This document shows positions 45,456 through 56,725 of a DNA stretch of 64,000 nt, in pieces (position 1 is the stretch's first letter; the number at the start of each line of letters is the position of its first letter). The position numbers and the translations under genes were made by a program. Source of the stretch: Saturnia japonica. Taxonomy: Eukaryota; Arthropoda; Insecta; Lepidoptera; Saturniidae. The stretch spans positions 5,168,501 through 5,232,500 of the forward strand of contig CM065321.1 in assembly GCA_033032175.1 (NCBI GenBank), given 5' to 3'. The notes under the pieces are model-generated. The model was given only the letters and a program-made list of their open reading frames with translations. It had not been told where the DNA came from and did not search any database.

Positions 45456-46713
45456 ACATTAATTTATAGTTAATGCAATGATATTTTATAAGTAGATACG
45501 GCATTTACGCTCTTTGCATGCCATCGTAAATGGTGGGCAATTGCCTTCAGTTCACTTTCGACTTCAATACCGGCCTGAGCGAGAATAATTTTTTATCCTT
45601 TTTTGACAACAGAGTTTCCGCCTTACGCTGTGATTTCCTATCTCTTTTGTTTCAACATGCTGATAACAAAATTTTGTAACGGTTTCAAATTGCTTTTTGT
45701 GAGAGCATAACGCGTCTATTTATAAAACGTCATTGGTTTAATTAATGCTCGGTCGTATTGTAAAGTTATTTTCAATATGTTGGCTTATAAAATTTCTTTT
45801 TTTTAATTTGACTGGTAGTTCCAGAGAGTAATGTTCAAACGGACAAACAAACAAAAGACAATCATTTGAGTTTTATAATATTAGTATACATAAATAAACT
45901 CTAAAGTGAAATCGTAGGTATTTGAGGACATTCTTCAAACACGTTATAATTCAATATCATACGCAAATATGACAATGTTTATCATGTGGTTTGCTAAGCA
46001 AGTACTCATTAACGTGTCTTTGATTAATTAGTGAGAATATAGTGAAAACTGTGATATAATTACACTTAATACATATTAAGAGACGCAGCGGGGAATTAAC
46101 GAAGGGATGAAAACTAAAGATGAAACTAAAGATTTTATAATTCATGGAACTTCAATAAGCATTCCGTTTGATAAATCCATAGCTTAATTTACAGAACAAC
46201 TATGAACAGACTATATGTCTGGTTTGGTCTTGTTTAAGATTGGTAAAATGTTTTTTTTTTAATGTTGTCAACTCAAACATACATTTATAATATATATATA
46301 ATACGAATAAATTGCAGAAATATATTCGGTCGGTATACCAACACCCTCAAAGTGTAGTCGTTCCTTCGCGCATCATTATATTTACTCATTCGTTCTTTTG
46401 GCGTCATTCGTGCTATAATGTTATCTATGGAGATGAATCTAGTTAGGAAATTGGTTACGTTCAGGTTTCTGGCCGACTGGGCTCCTTGATTACTGTGCCG
46501 CAATTCCGGTGTTATATCCCATTCATATTTGAATATAGTTAGATTTTTGTATTTGTAGGCATATGCATATATATAACAAACTTTCTACTTAGGATTATTT
46601 GGTTAAAAGGTTTTATATTTTAATTTGTATAGTACTTATATTTTGTTACATCGAAATGAAAATGATATATATAATATTTTTGTATGTAATAACTCAATAC
46701 TGATTATTATTAA
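45456..46713. other. AT-rich DNA with one Helitron scrap
   Basis: 45820-45895 is a minus-strand Helitron 5' end (AGTTTTATAATATTAGTATACA, GGACAAACAAACAAAAGAC). Nothing else supported. Confidence 0.4.
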
Positions 46714-47284
46714 CTAGCGACCCACCCCAGCTTCGCACGGGTACAATTTACAAAATGTTGTATTTTATGTTTAAAAATCCTGATTTAGAGTTTATCGCTT
46801 TAATATTCATAGATCAGAACTGCCTTATTAGCCTAGTGGTCCTAAACGCGACTGCTATGCTCGTGGTCCTAGGTTCGGTTTTTAGGTCGCGGTAAATGTA
46901 ACTGGGATTTTAAAATGAAATTCCCAGTAGCAGCTCGGAGTTTGGTTTTGTGTCCGATTAATGGAAATAGGCTGGCCCCCTATTACATGAGACCTAAAAT
47001 ATACCCGGCGAACTGTGGATATACATCTCTGCCTAACACTTCGGAGATACAGACGTGATGGTATGTTATATAACTTCATAGTTACGCATAGTATGCTTAG
47101 CTCACGAATGCAATTCATCATAAATGGGGACTGCTGGCCACCGGACCGCGACGGCGCGACCAGTTTTGCTGAGAGGGATTTCTTAGGTCGCGCGTAACTT
47201 TGAATTCGTAATGTCTTCTACGGTGTTCATATAAATGGAAAACTGTAGAAACAGAGATGATAACCACTATTATTATTATATAGA
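46714..47284 (-). mobile_element. Helitron-like element B carrying a SINE
   Basis: The 3' CTAG lies at 46714-46717 (minus-strand orientation). It shares CGACCCACCCCAGCTTCGCACGGGT, TTTATCGCTTTAATATT and the embedded SINE with element A. Past the SINE it shares AACTTCATAGTTACG and GCTTAGCTC...GAATGC with A, so both flanks of the SINE match. The 5' end is placed near ATTATATAGATT at 47284 with less certainty. Confidence 0.62.
46820..47070 (+). repeat. tRNA-derived SINE (family A) inside Helitron B
   Basis: ACTGCCTTATTAGCCTAGTGGTCC, GGTTCGGTTTTTAGG, AGTAGCAGCTCGGAGTTTGG, ATTAATGGAAATAGGC and ACAGACGTGATGGTATGTTAT. Confidence 0.75.
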
Positions 47285-47299
47285 TTCAGTTTTAATTGA

Positions 47300-47535
47300 A
47301 CTACAAAGCTCGAGAATGAACTGATCACCACGGTTTTACCCGTGTCAAAATTTTGGATACGAACTCCCGTTACAGCCTCTAGGGGTTAATTTTTAAAAAA
47401 TCCGTTGTTAGCGGATGCCTACGCATAATAAGTATCTACATGCCCAGCCCAATATGTTAAGCGGCTTGAGCTGTGTTGATGATCAGTCAGTCAGTCACGA
47501 TTTCCTTTTATATATATTTAGAAAAGACGGGATAA
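47300..47535 (+). mobile_element. Helitron-like fragment
   Basis: ACCACGGTTTTACCCGTGTCAAAATTTTGG, CAGCCTCTAGGGGTTAATTTTT, TCCGTTGTTAGCGGATGCCTACG and GATCAGTCAGTCAGTCACGATTTCC are phrases of a common lepidopteran Helitron; ends degraded. Confidence 0.5.
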
Positions 47536-47924
47536 ATATAGATATAAAACCAGTGCGCTTATATTTTCCCCAGCTAAAAGCCTCGGCTGTCCATTAACCA
47601 GGCGTACGGTTTTATTTCCATTTGTATATAAATAAAGTCTGTGTCTTCTGTGAGCTATGTGTAAATGCTATATTCCAGTCTTTGTCACGTTCGCTCGTGC
47701 ACAGTTGCATTTGTCAATAAAATGGAAAAAACGATTTTATTTGACGATGGAGTTAGACGGTTCGTTTGGTTTATTCGATGTTGTTTTTTTATTTACATTT
47801 ATTATGAACTCTATTCATTCACTTTCGATTAAAGTTATTATAATCCATACTAATATTAGTATTATTTATAGTGATGTCTGGAAGTGACTCTCTCTCTGTG
47901 CATCCACTAAATTTTTATTATTGT

Positions 47925-48095
47925 AACTGTCAAATTAACACTTGTACAGTTGAAAAAAAAAAAACCCGATCGAGCTTCTTACCGATTCTTCTCGATGTCT
48001 GGGGTATATTCCGAATCGGCAGTAGTATTTTAACGTTCATGAGTGCCTCATTTAGGGTCTTTATTGTATAAAGATTATTTTGATTTTGATTTATT
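47925..48095 (+). repeat. LINE 3'-end-like repeat
   Basis: CTTCTTACCGATTCTTCTCGATGTCTGGGG... GAATCGGCAGTAG and the terminal ATTTTGATTTTGATTTATTT match the style of lepidopteran LINE 3' ends. No coding retained. Confidence 0.45.
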
Positions 48096-48139
48096 TATTT
48101 TTTCTGTTAGATTTTCACGCCTAAGCCGCTAAACGAACT

Positions 48140-48425
48140 AAGCCGATGAATTTTTGTATGGCTTTTATCCCGAAAATAAAACTTTAAGGAATGAAAGTTT
48201 CTATGAAGAACACATCAAACCGATTTTGATGAATTTTAGTATAGAGATATATTGAAACTTGGAGAAGGAAATAGGCTACCTTTTGTCGCGAAAATAAAAC
48301 TTGAAGGAGTGAAATAGGGGATGAAAGATTGTATGAAGAACTCATAATTTCGAAAATTAGGGATATGAAAATTCATATGAAAGAGAATTTCGCGTTTTTG
48401 AAAAATCGTCCCTCAAGGCGGTACG
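48140..48425 (+). repeat. Imperfect tandem repeat, about 125-bp unit
   Basis: AAAATAAAACTTTAAGGAATGAAAGTTTCTATGAAGAAC and AAAATAAAACTTGAAGGAGTGAAATAGGGG...TATGAAGAAC are two diverged units. A related piece is at 31260-31400 in inverse orientation. Confidence 0.5.
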
Positions 48426-49044
48426 ATGATTTCAATAATTTTTGAAATTTTATTGGGACTTTTAATGTGTTAGGTTTATTTTGTTATATAATTAAATACT
48501 ATTCACATAGTGATAAACTCATCACAGATTTTGTTTTGGTTTGTCGCATTCCGGGATTAGTCGATGTATATCTTCTATTATAAGTAAAATGATTTGCCGT
48601 TTGCCGAGGTTAGCAGATGTGCGCGCCACACGCAATTACTACTGGTTAGGTTTTCATCACTTTTTTTTGATTATTTCTTACATTCTTGGTCCTCATCTAA
48701 AAAAAGAATTATCACGAAATTAGAAGAAACCTTAAACAAACAAATAGGCTACTCAAAATAATTATTCTACGCAGACGAATTCGCGGGTACCAGGTAAGTA
48801 CTATATAATGTCTATAATTTTGTTGTTGATTTCTTTTTTGGTATCATGTAGCAAATACGCATGTTGTACATGTAATGTTAAATAATCAGTGCAGCCTATA
48901 CGTATAAAATAAACAGTTTTCTCTGACTGGATCGCGTCCACCATTTACAAAGTTATAGGCACGTCACATTGACCCTTTTGATCTTAATGTTTTTGTCATA
49001 AACACGAAATAATATAAAAAATAAGCATAACTATGTACTGAATT
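48426..49044. other. AT-rich DNA, nothing recognised
   Basis: No gene or clear repeat. Confidence 0.35.
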
Positions 49045-49740
49045 TAGAAAAATCAAAAATGAATATATCGTTAAATTTTTACTTCAAGCTCGGCATCTCG
49101 AAAACCTCAAACCGGAACCCGTTCAGATATGACGCGCGTTAACGCGCGATAAAATTTGGAATGTGTACAGATAACGAGCGGCAATTCCCTTCGATTACCA
49201 GCGTCTACAGATATTTTTTATAAGCGCAGCATTAACGCGCGTTTATGCGAACGGTTTGTATTAACTGCCTCGTTAGCGTAGTGGTCGTAAGAGCGACTGC
49301 TATGATCGAGGTCCTGAGTTCGAATCCCAGGTCGAGAAAAGTGTTATTGGGTTTTTCCTATGAAATTCCCAGTAGCAGCTTGGAGTTTGGTTTCGTGCCC
49401 GATTAATGGCAATAGGCTCGCCCCCTATTACATGGGACCTAAAAACATACTCGGCGAAATGTGGGTGTACAAATGTACACCTCTGCCTAACCCTTCGGGG
49501 AATACAGGCGTGATGGTATGTTATGTTATGTTGTATTAACTTAAAGAATGTCTAGGCACGCATCTTCAAAACGACTTTCAGCCTCCATTCCCTTGTGAAC
49601 GGGGACATCTAGATTTTTTTTTTCTAAGCGGGGCGTTAACGCGCATTAACACGCTTTTATGTGAACAGGTTGTGTTAATATATACAATGTCTAGGTGGCA
49701 CGTTGTCAAAACGCGTACTAACGCGCATTCATCTGGCCAG
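49045..49740. repeat. TAACGCGC-rich repeat interrupted by a SINE
   Basis: GTTAACGCGC-type motifs recur at 49133-49148 (a 16-bp perfect palindrome, CGCGCGTTAACGCGCG), 49232, 49630 and 49710. The blocks TTTATG(C/T)GAAC(G)GGTT..TGT(A/G)TTAA and AATGTCTAGG..CACG occur on both sides of the SINE, so the host is a two-unit imperfect tandem repeat. Confidence 0.5.
49267..49530 (+). repeat. tRNA-derived SINE (family A), young copy with target duplication
   Basis: The head is GCCTCGTTAGCGTAGTGGTCG (box A) and GAGTTCGAATCCC (good box B); then CAGTAGCAGCTTGGAGTTTGG, ATTAATGGCAATAGG and the tail CGTGATGGTATGTTATGTTATG. Both sides carry TTGTATTAACT (49256-49266 and 49531-49541), a perfect 11-bp duplication. 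It is the best preserved copy in the window. Confidence 0.88.
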
Positions 49741-49911
49741 ACCTTAACTAACTTCAAAAAAGAAACTTCTCTGTTTCTCTAGCATGTTTCTATGTTCGGG
49801 TATTTTATAGAAACTCCTACCGATTTTTGTGTTTCTTCACAGTAGTAATTTTTATACATATATGAAGGATTTTTTTATACAATATTGAAGGTACGATTTT
49901 TATGCACAGAC

Positions 49912-50090
49912 TAATACTAATATTATAAAGCTCTAGAGAATGTGTCTTTGAACTTCTAATATCTGGAAGTACAGGTCAGATTTGAAAAAATATTTTGCAT
50001 TTTATACCATGTTTATTGAGGAAAGAGAAAGCTGTATAGTTTCACGCTGGGATCCTAACGGAGCGGACCAGTAAAAGTGAACTAAGACAG
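49912..50090 (+). mobile_element. Helitron 5' fragment
   Basis: ACTAATACTAATATTATAAAGCTCTAG, GGAAGTACAGGTCAGATTTGAAAAAAT, ACGGAGCGGACCAGTAAAAGTGAA. Same type as 41757-41935 and 54116-54761. Confidence 0.6.
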
Positions 50091-51156
50091 TTGGTCGAAT
50101 AAATTTAACACGGAGGAAACCGTGGGACACATCTAATCGGTATTATTTTTGTATCCTTGTTAGTCTTTAACGGAACCGTTTTTTTTTGATAACTTTTTCA
50201 TAATTATCTTATGATGTTATCATACAAAACAGTTTTTAAATTTTTAATAAAAGTATTAAATCTTCATACAATCGGACCGCAATAAATCATACTTCTCAAC
50301 GTTGAGTACACTCAGTCGGATAATCGGGAACGTTAAGCCGTCAGCGGCTTAGCACCCGCCTCCCTCCACACCCCTTGCCTGTGGGATTGCCTCCCCGCGT
50401 CTCTTCACGTGCGTTTTGACGCGATTATCATACCCTGCCGGTATCAGAGCGCAATATTGTTTGCCGTGTACGGTTTAAGAAAATATTGGATGTGCGTTTT
50501 TTTAAACATTATTTTTACCCATTTTACGTAAAAAATTACGTTACTAGAAACGAACTCCTAATTGTCATAATTGTAGATTTAAATAGTTACTTTACACTGA
50601 TTCCAATTCTAAAACGATGATTTGTATCGATAACGGATAGTCAATGAAGTATATTGCTACTAGGGAGTATATTACTACTTTAATATTTTGTTTTTATACA
50701 GAACAAATAAAGCCACACTGGTTATTTTCGAGACTCAAATCAGTTTTATATAAACACTAGGAACCGCCCGCAACTGTTTACGTGTTAATTACAATTTTCA
50801 GTTTAATACGAATAAAGTATAGCTTAAAGCACCCAGAGACAATGTAGCTTTCTATTATTAAAAGAATTTTCAGAATCAGATCCGTAGTTCCGGATATTAC
50901 CTCCTACAAACACATTCACAAACTTTACCTATTTATAATATTGGTATACATTTATAAATTACATACTCTGATCAGTTCAGTAAATACCTAACTTTGGTGT
51001 ATATTTATATATGAAATATGTGTTTGTAATAATATAGAAATCGACAAAAGTTTTCTTTAGGAACTAAGCTTAGCCTTATATTATAAAAATGTAAGTTATG
51101 CACTTATTGTTCCAATAAATATCTATGATTATATTTCATTAGAAACGCTATTAAGC
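50091..51156. other. Unassigned DNA with a GC-rich island
   Basis: 50325-50465 (CCGTCAGCGGCTTAGCACCCGCC, CACGTGCGTTTTGACGCGATTATC) is GC-rich without an open frame and with an E-box-like CACGTG. Possibly regulatory. Confidence 0.3.
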
Positions 51157-51440
51157 GATGACGGTTCAGTGGTAGTATGTTCTGAGATTGTGACAATCGA
51201 CTTACGTTCTAATCCTGACGTTTTTTCGGTGGAGGAAAATATGGTGAGACGGTAGAGCATTTTTTAAAGCCCATACTAGTACGTAGTAGCTATCACCGTA
51301 AAGTTGAAAAGCTGTTGTCAATTCACATTTAGGTGTTTTTTGAATGCTTCACTTGAGAGTCAGTTTCTCTAGGCTTTACATGTTACTATCCTCAGCTGCA
51401 TCTTCATTTAACATCAGGTGAGATTGTAGTCAAACACAAA
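51157..51440 (+). repeat. tRNA-derived SINE (family B), copy 1
   Basis: The head is GCGATGACGGTTCAGTGGTAGTATG (box-A-like) and CGTTCTAATCCTGACG (box-B-like). The end is CATTTAACATCAGGTGAGATTGTAG, the complement of the phrase at 61750-61770. The middle has diverged. Confidence 0.6.
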
Positions 51441-51479
51441 ACTTATAAATCATGCAAGACAATTTTTAACAAAAAAGAA

Positions 51480-51690
51480 AGCGAACTTCAATGGTTTTGG
51501 GATGTTCCCTAGTGTATCCGCGAAGTTGAAGGGCAAATGCTAACTAAATTAAAATGAGACCACCCTTGAGGTATCCCCTTTCCAACGAATAAAGAATCAT
51601 TCAAACCGGTTCATAAACAAAGACGTTATGGTTGAAAAAAATACATTTGAAATTAATAACCTCCGTCTTTTGTTGAAGTCGCTTAAACAT
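51480..51690 (-). repeat. Dispersed repeat family H, copy 2
   Basis: Reverse complement of 34490-34700. AAGCGACTTCAACAAAAGACGG, ACGTCTTTGTTTATGAACCGG and ATACCTCAAGGGTGGTCTCATTTTAATT can be read on the minus strand. Confidence 0.65.
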
Positions 51691-51727
51691 TTACGTACGC
51701 TTTGGTTTCTTAATGTACTGTTTTACA

Positions 51728-52024
51728 CTAGTTGTGCCCTACGATTCCAACGGTATTAAATTTATTCGATCAACTCTCCATCGTACTGCCGCGTTGCACC
51801 GCCGAAGCACTCGTATAGCCTATCGTTGTTCTCACTTCCCGTACTTGCCTAAAGCTTTCCAGATTGCTTGATGTTCATGGTTACTTCTTTACTCCTTAGG
51901 GTTGTAGCGGGAAGTTATATAGCCTACAACATTCTTCAACAAATAGGACAAACATGACCGGTGTTCCAGAGATTAGCGCTTTCAACAAACAAACAAACTT
52001 TTGAGCATTATGGTGTTAGTACAG
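51728..52024 (-). mobile_element. Helitron-like element, degraded
   Basis: The 3' CTAG is at 51731-51728 on the minus strand. The body has TCGTATAGCCTATCGTTGTTCTCACTTCCCG and TGTTCATGGTTACTTC. The 5' end is TTTCAACAAACAAACAAACTTTTGAGCATTATGGTGTTAGTACAGA in inverse sense, with a point-mutated terminus. Confidence 0.6.
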
Positions 52025-52039
52025 ATTACCGTGTCTATT

Positions 52040-52260
52040 TTATTGTAACTCTGCGTTATCTCGCCACCCCACTGGCCGTCGCGTCGCGTCGGTGTGGTTT
52101 TTGAATCTGCTTCCTTTGTGACGGTTTTAATATGGAAATTAAAGTTGGCTGCCGTGTGACGCGGAACACCTCGACAACCATATGATTTACCGTTTAAAGC
52201 GCCATTTTTCAGCCCATTACTTATACATTTCAATTACATAAGGTTCAAAATTCTATAAAA
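52040..52260. other. GC-rich island
   Basis: TCTCGCCACCCCACTGGCCGTCGCGTCGCGTCGG and GTGTGACGCGGAACACCTCGACAACC stand out from the AT-rich surroundings. The minus strand has an 83-codon frame with no recognised domain; splice sites were not found. It may be regulatory or an unrecognised exon. Confidence 0.3.
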
Positions 52261-52590
52261 CCTCTTTTATATAGACAGTCAATGTTACCGAGTTGGAAAT
52301 GAGTAAATTTGTCGCTAAAATCCGCACGTCCGCCGCGCCGTCGCTTTTGAGCCTAATTGAATTTTTTATGTACTCCAACAAAGCTTTTATTTTTTTTTCT
52401 CGCCGAACGGAGATTTTCGTGTTTAAATTGCGTAGAGAATGATTTTTATTGAATATTTTTATTTAATTCAGATTTTGTTTCATGGGAAATAAATCAGTTT
52501 GTATTGAATTATAAATTAGAAAAAGTGTCTTTAGAAAAATATTTACGATTTTTAAAATTCTTTATAAGATTAGCATTGAGCCATAATTTT

Positions 52591-52875
52591 ATGTATTAAG
52601 TGACGATGTAGACAAAAATGATAACACGCAAAATCTATTGGGAGGACGAACTCTCAAGTGCATCAATAGCCGAGCAATACGCCTAATAGATATTTGGCGA
52701 CAGATTTGAGGGACAGAACTTGAGGGCAGTATATCTAACCAGCCGGGCATTAGAAAAAGCCCTACCGTAACCTATGGTTTCATCACGATGTTTTCCTTCA
52801 CTGAAATTTCAGGCTCTTTGCTGGTATTCGAACTCACGTAAATCGACACGATTTTTGTACACGTTATCACTGAGC
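52591..52875 (-). repeat. tRNA-derived SINE (family B), copy 2
   Basis: TTAAGTGACGATGTAGAC, GGCGACAGATTTGAGGGACAG, GGTTTCATCACGATGTTTTCCTTCACTGAAA, and the inverted box B GTATTCGAACTCACG match 61749-62027. Confidence 0.68.
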
Positions 52876-53289
52876 CTACGTATTCACACGTGACTTGGAA
52901 TGACGATTTAATATGATTGAATAATATCAGTTGTGCATATATTATATTGTGAGGAAGATTATCTGGCTTGAATAAATATGAATTAAAAAAAACAATTGCA
53001 ATAGTTACAGTAACCGTCTGCGATTTCGTATTAATTACAATATAAAATTTAATAATCACAAAAAGCCTATGACACTCAGCGATAATTAAGTTTCCTATCA
53101 GCGATAGAATTTCCAATATCAGATCAGGGGTCTAACCAACTTACCTTTCCACAACCGTTAACGCGAATAGAAATATAAAAAATGTATGAATTTGATATAT
53201 TTGACCACGTGATTTAACGTTCTTAACGATTGTACGATTTAATGATTGTAGAAAAGTAAATTGGATAGGGTCTCAGTAGTATTAAAACC
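52876..53289. other. AT-rich DNA, nothing recognised
   Basis: No supported feature. Confidence 0.35.
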
Positions 53290-53460
53290 GGCCAAGTGTG
53301 AGTCGGACTCGCGCATCGAGGGTTCCATAATTGTACAGCTACATTCGCAAAAATAATAAGATAACATCAGCGTGCACAGAGTTTTTAGGCAGGATAGGCA
53401 GAATATTTTAAAAGCTATTAACTTACCGCATTTACCGTAAATGTCACCTCAAATATCCAT
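53290..53460 (+). repeat. Lepidopteran GGCCAAGTG repeat fragment
   Basis: AAACCGGCCAAGTGTGAGTCGGACTCGCGCATCGAGGGTTCC is a phrase I recognise from a very common lepidopteran repeat. Only the start is well preserved. Confidence 0.55.
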
Positions 53461-54115
53461 AGGCCTTACATTGACTGATTTTATAGACATATCAATTACC
53501 AGATATTCGAAATGGCATTTCGACATTGATTTGATTGATGGACAAGCCTACTAATAACATGGTCTGGTCCATGTTCTTTATTTGTAAAATTAAATAATAG
53601 CAAAGAAAAGCAGTGTATGATAAAAGTGATTTGTATATTAAATCTACACGTATCTTTGTCTTTACCTTTAGTTTGTATTAATTGAAAATCCGGTGTAAAA
53701 CGAACTTTCACGATCACTTGTTTGTTTTTCATCAAAAGATAATTTTGAAAACGCATCACTTTTATTTTCTCTATTTAGACACACGGTAGAGTGTCAGTCA
53801 AGTTCGAAAAGGGCAACACCGGCCAGTGTTTATATTTACACGAACCATAAGTCAAAAGCTATTAGACCTACAAATTTAAACCACCCTTAAATACCTAGAA
53901 TCCCAAATGTCACGAATAAACCCATTATATTTATTAAGGTCTGAAAAGTAGCATTTTTATCACTTACTGACTGACTCACTCATAAAAAACTTAGACCACT
54001 TCTAGGTGAATCAGAAACTTGAAATATGGCATCAAGGTAGATCATCAACCATATACCAAGCAATAAAATTAAAAAAAAAAAACACAATTTTAATCGAATA
54101 AACAAATTATTATAA
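53461..54115. other. AT-rich DNA with one small shared motif
   Basis: 53778-53826 matches 28776-28830 (TAGACACACGG... GTTCGAAAAGGGCAACACCGGC). No gene seen. Confidence 0.4.
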
Positions 54116-54761
54116 CTAGCTCAACCGCGCAACTTCGTCTGCGTCATATAAGACAGAGAGAGGGTTATAGAGAGGGAAGAAGAGGGTCGTAGGCACTGTA
54201 TTATATGTACCGCCCGCCTCCCACATTATTCTGCATAATAAAAATGCGCTCGCGATACTTGATCATTATTTTGCTGTCGAGTTATTTTTAAACTGTCATA
54301 TCTCCTAAGATATTCATTTAAAACAATTACTGTAATGGGCAATTTTGTTCAAAGTGAAATATTTGTGATTAATAACGTATTTATTTCGATAAAGATTACC
54401 ATATGTATATAAAAACAACTTCGCAAATAATTCATTATTAGAACAATTTTATTACCATAAAAATAGGTTATATATGAGAAACAATTCCGTCACACATTAT
54501 TGTTGCGTAACTTTAACTATTCACGCAGCGCACGCAGTGGAAGCTCTCAATAGGAATAAACTTCTCCCGTTTTTGCAACATTTTTCATTGATGCTCCGCT
54601 CCTGTTGGTTGTAGCGTGATGTTATGTAGCCTATAGCTTTCCTTGATAAATGGGCTATCCAAAAATAAAACATTTTTTCCATTCGAACTAGTAATTTCTG
54701 AGATTAGCGTGTTCAACCAAACAAACAAACACACTCTTCAGCTTTATAATATTAGTATAGA
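54116..54761 (-). mobile_element. Helitron, non-autonomous, both ends intact (646 bp)
   Basis: Minus strand: starts A/TCTATACTAATATTATAAAG and ends CTAG/T, the canonical A-T insertion form. The body has GCTAATCTCAGAAATTACTAG, GGAAAGCTATAGGCTACATAACATCACGC, GGAGCGGAGCATCAATG and the 3' end phrase GACGAAGTTGCGCGGTTGAG. No coding. Confidence 0.8.
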
Positions 54762-54784
54762 TTTAACTAAACGTCGTAATAAAA

Positions 54785-54900
54785 TTATTCTAAAAGTAAT
54801 GTTGAAAAACGTTATAGCCTATCGTTCATGGAATGAGTTTTACTTCCCGTGTACAAAAATTCATCATAATCATTATAGATTTTTTTTTTTTACGATTATT
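54785..54900 (+). repeat. Repeat family F fragment
   Basis: CTAAAAGTAATGTTGAAAAACGTTATAGCCTATCGTTCATGGAATGAG... CTTCCCGTGTACAAAAATTCATC. Confidence 0.5.
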
Positions 54901-54944
54901 TAAAGTATTATAAACAAGCTAAACTATGAAAAAGAAAACAAAAA

Positions 54945-55188
54945 CCCGACTGCAACAAAAACACTCGACATAAAAAATATTTAAATATATCTTTACTTTT
55001 TATTTGATTCCCAGATGTCGAATTTAAAAATTATATACCCTAAGTCACTTCCACAATTAAAACGAATGTAAAGACACCTCGTAAGCTAAAATCCATCAAG
55101 CCGTTTATGCTACAAAGTGGGACAAAGAAATATACATACATACAAAGGCTCGAAAACATAACACTCCTTTTTCGCTGTCGGGTAATAA
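54945..55188 (+). repeat. Dispersed repeat family E, full copy (about 244 bp)
   Basis: The left end is CCCGACTGCAACAAAAACAC and the right end is CTCCTTTTTCGCTGTCGGG, giving short inverted ends. The internal landmarks GATTCCCAGATGTCG, ACACCTCGTAAGCTAAAATCCATC and CATACATACAAAGGCTCG are shared with the other copies. Confidence 0.65.
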
Positions 55189-55479
55189 AAATAGGCAGTC
55201 ATAAGGACTGCCGGAAGAAGTGGAAGCTCGATTTTTATATTTCAGAAAATTCCAAGAATGTCAAATACCTACTCATATGATACAGTCGAGTATATAACAA
55301 TATATTAGTGACTATACATTTACATGCTGACAGGCCACTATACTACGCGTCGCTGGTCTGGCGCAAGCGCAATACGTTACGAGCATGTCGAGGTCATCGG
55401 TGACGCGAAGGTCATGCGAACCCATAAGTTTTTCCCTACCAATAATCGCTTAACCCGGCTAAAGAAGTTTTCAATTTGA

Positions 55480-55710
55480 AATTCTTATAGCCTATCAATT
55501 GACAAATGACATAAGCCTCCCGTGTAAATTTTTTTATGAGAATCAGTCAAGCCCTTTTTCAGTTAAATCCGGACATACAAACAGTCAAAAGGTTTTTTAT
55601 GAACATATTCGTGTTCAGTATCCTTTATAAACAGTATTTCTATCAGGAAATTTGGAGAAAATATGAAATGTACAGACATGACAACAGATTTATTAATATA
55701 AATTAATCTT
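55480..55710 (+). repeat. Repeat family F, single unit with 3' end
   Basis: TTATAGCCTATCAATTGACAAATGACATAAGCCTCCCG, TCAGTTAAATCCGGACATACAAACAG and GATTTATTAATATAAAT, as at the end of the 24420-25350 block. Confidence 0.6.
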
Positions 55711-55894
55711 GTTTTGATCACAATTCTACGTGATGTAAATTTGACGATGTCAACAAATACTGTAACATAGGAAACTAGCTCACGAGTACAGTAGGTGAAA
55801 CACCGATAGACGACTGGCAATATAATTTCAAATTTTGAATAGTAGATAACTAGGCGAACACAATAAAATAATAACCGACCTATCTCTATTTTTT

Positions 55895-56110
55895 ATAATA
55901 TTGGGAGTGGGGGCACAAATTCACACATGTCCATTTAATTCAAAAAAAAAAAAATTGTATTATGATCAACTAAACAGCTCAATACGTACATACTAACGCC
56001 TAGACACACAATTAACAATTATGCAGACGCAAAGTCAGTCAGAGTCGAACCCGCGGCCTCTCAGCTTAATAGTAGAACATACTACAACTGTACTGCAAGG
56101 CATGTTATAA
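55895..56110 (-). repeat. tRNA-related SINE remnant
   Basis: Minus strand: CCTTGCAGTACAGTTGTAGTATG, then GAGAGGCCGCGGGTTCGACTC (good box B). Extends into ACACATGTCCATTTAATTC-type body. Related to 39630-39735 and 38940-39060. Confidence 0.5.
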
Positions 56111-56504
56111 AGTCTTTTTAATGTTTCTTTTATATAAGTGAACTTTAAACCGTATTGTAGACTTTGAATAAATTGTCTATGAACAAGCCACTAAGGTATT
56201 CTATAAATCGACCTTGTCAGCCTTTTGAGCGTTTCTAAATAGAAGGGTCAGCGTGCAAGATGTTTTGGTTCCTTGAGATATCAAATACGCAATGATTTTC
56301 ACGCTTTACACAGTGAACATGTGACCTTTGTTTGAAATCACATTTACATCATATGAGTCATATTTACATAAATTTTACACATAAAATAAAATATGTCAAA
56401 TATAGGTCATGTAGGCCTAAGAGAGCATATAGAATGGTAGAACTCGTGGAAGGGTCGATTGTGTAAACACCACTGGCATACTTACTCCTGTGTATTTATA
56501 GTAG

Positions 56505-56725
56505 CAAGGCAAATTGATGGTACTGTACCTAATGGTAAGCACAGTACAATCTCAACACAACAGCGACCACCAAGAGATCGTAATCCATCAATAGTCGCCG
56601 TTGTCATGCTGGCCTGCATTAACTTAACTGGATAAGCACTGGATGATCCCGAAACGCGACATCCAAGAGTGAGTCAATATGAAAGAATTTTCACTACATG
56701 CATAGTGACTGAGACCCAGTCTGGT
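56505..56725 (+). repeat. SINE-like dispersed repeat, family D, full copy
   Basis: GGCAAATTGATGGTACTGTACC, AGCGACCACCAAGAGATCGTAATCCATC, GCACTGGATGATCCCGAAACG and TCACTACATGCATAGTGACTGAGACCC. Aligns with 45043-45235. Confidence 0.6.
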
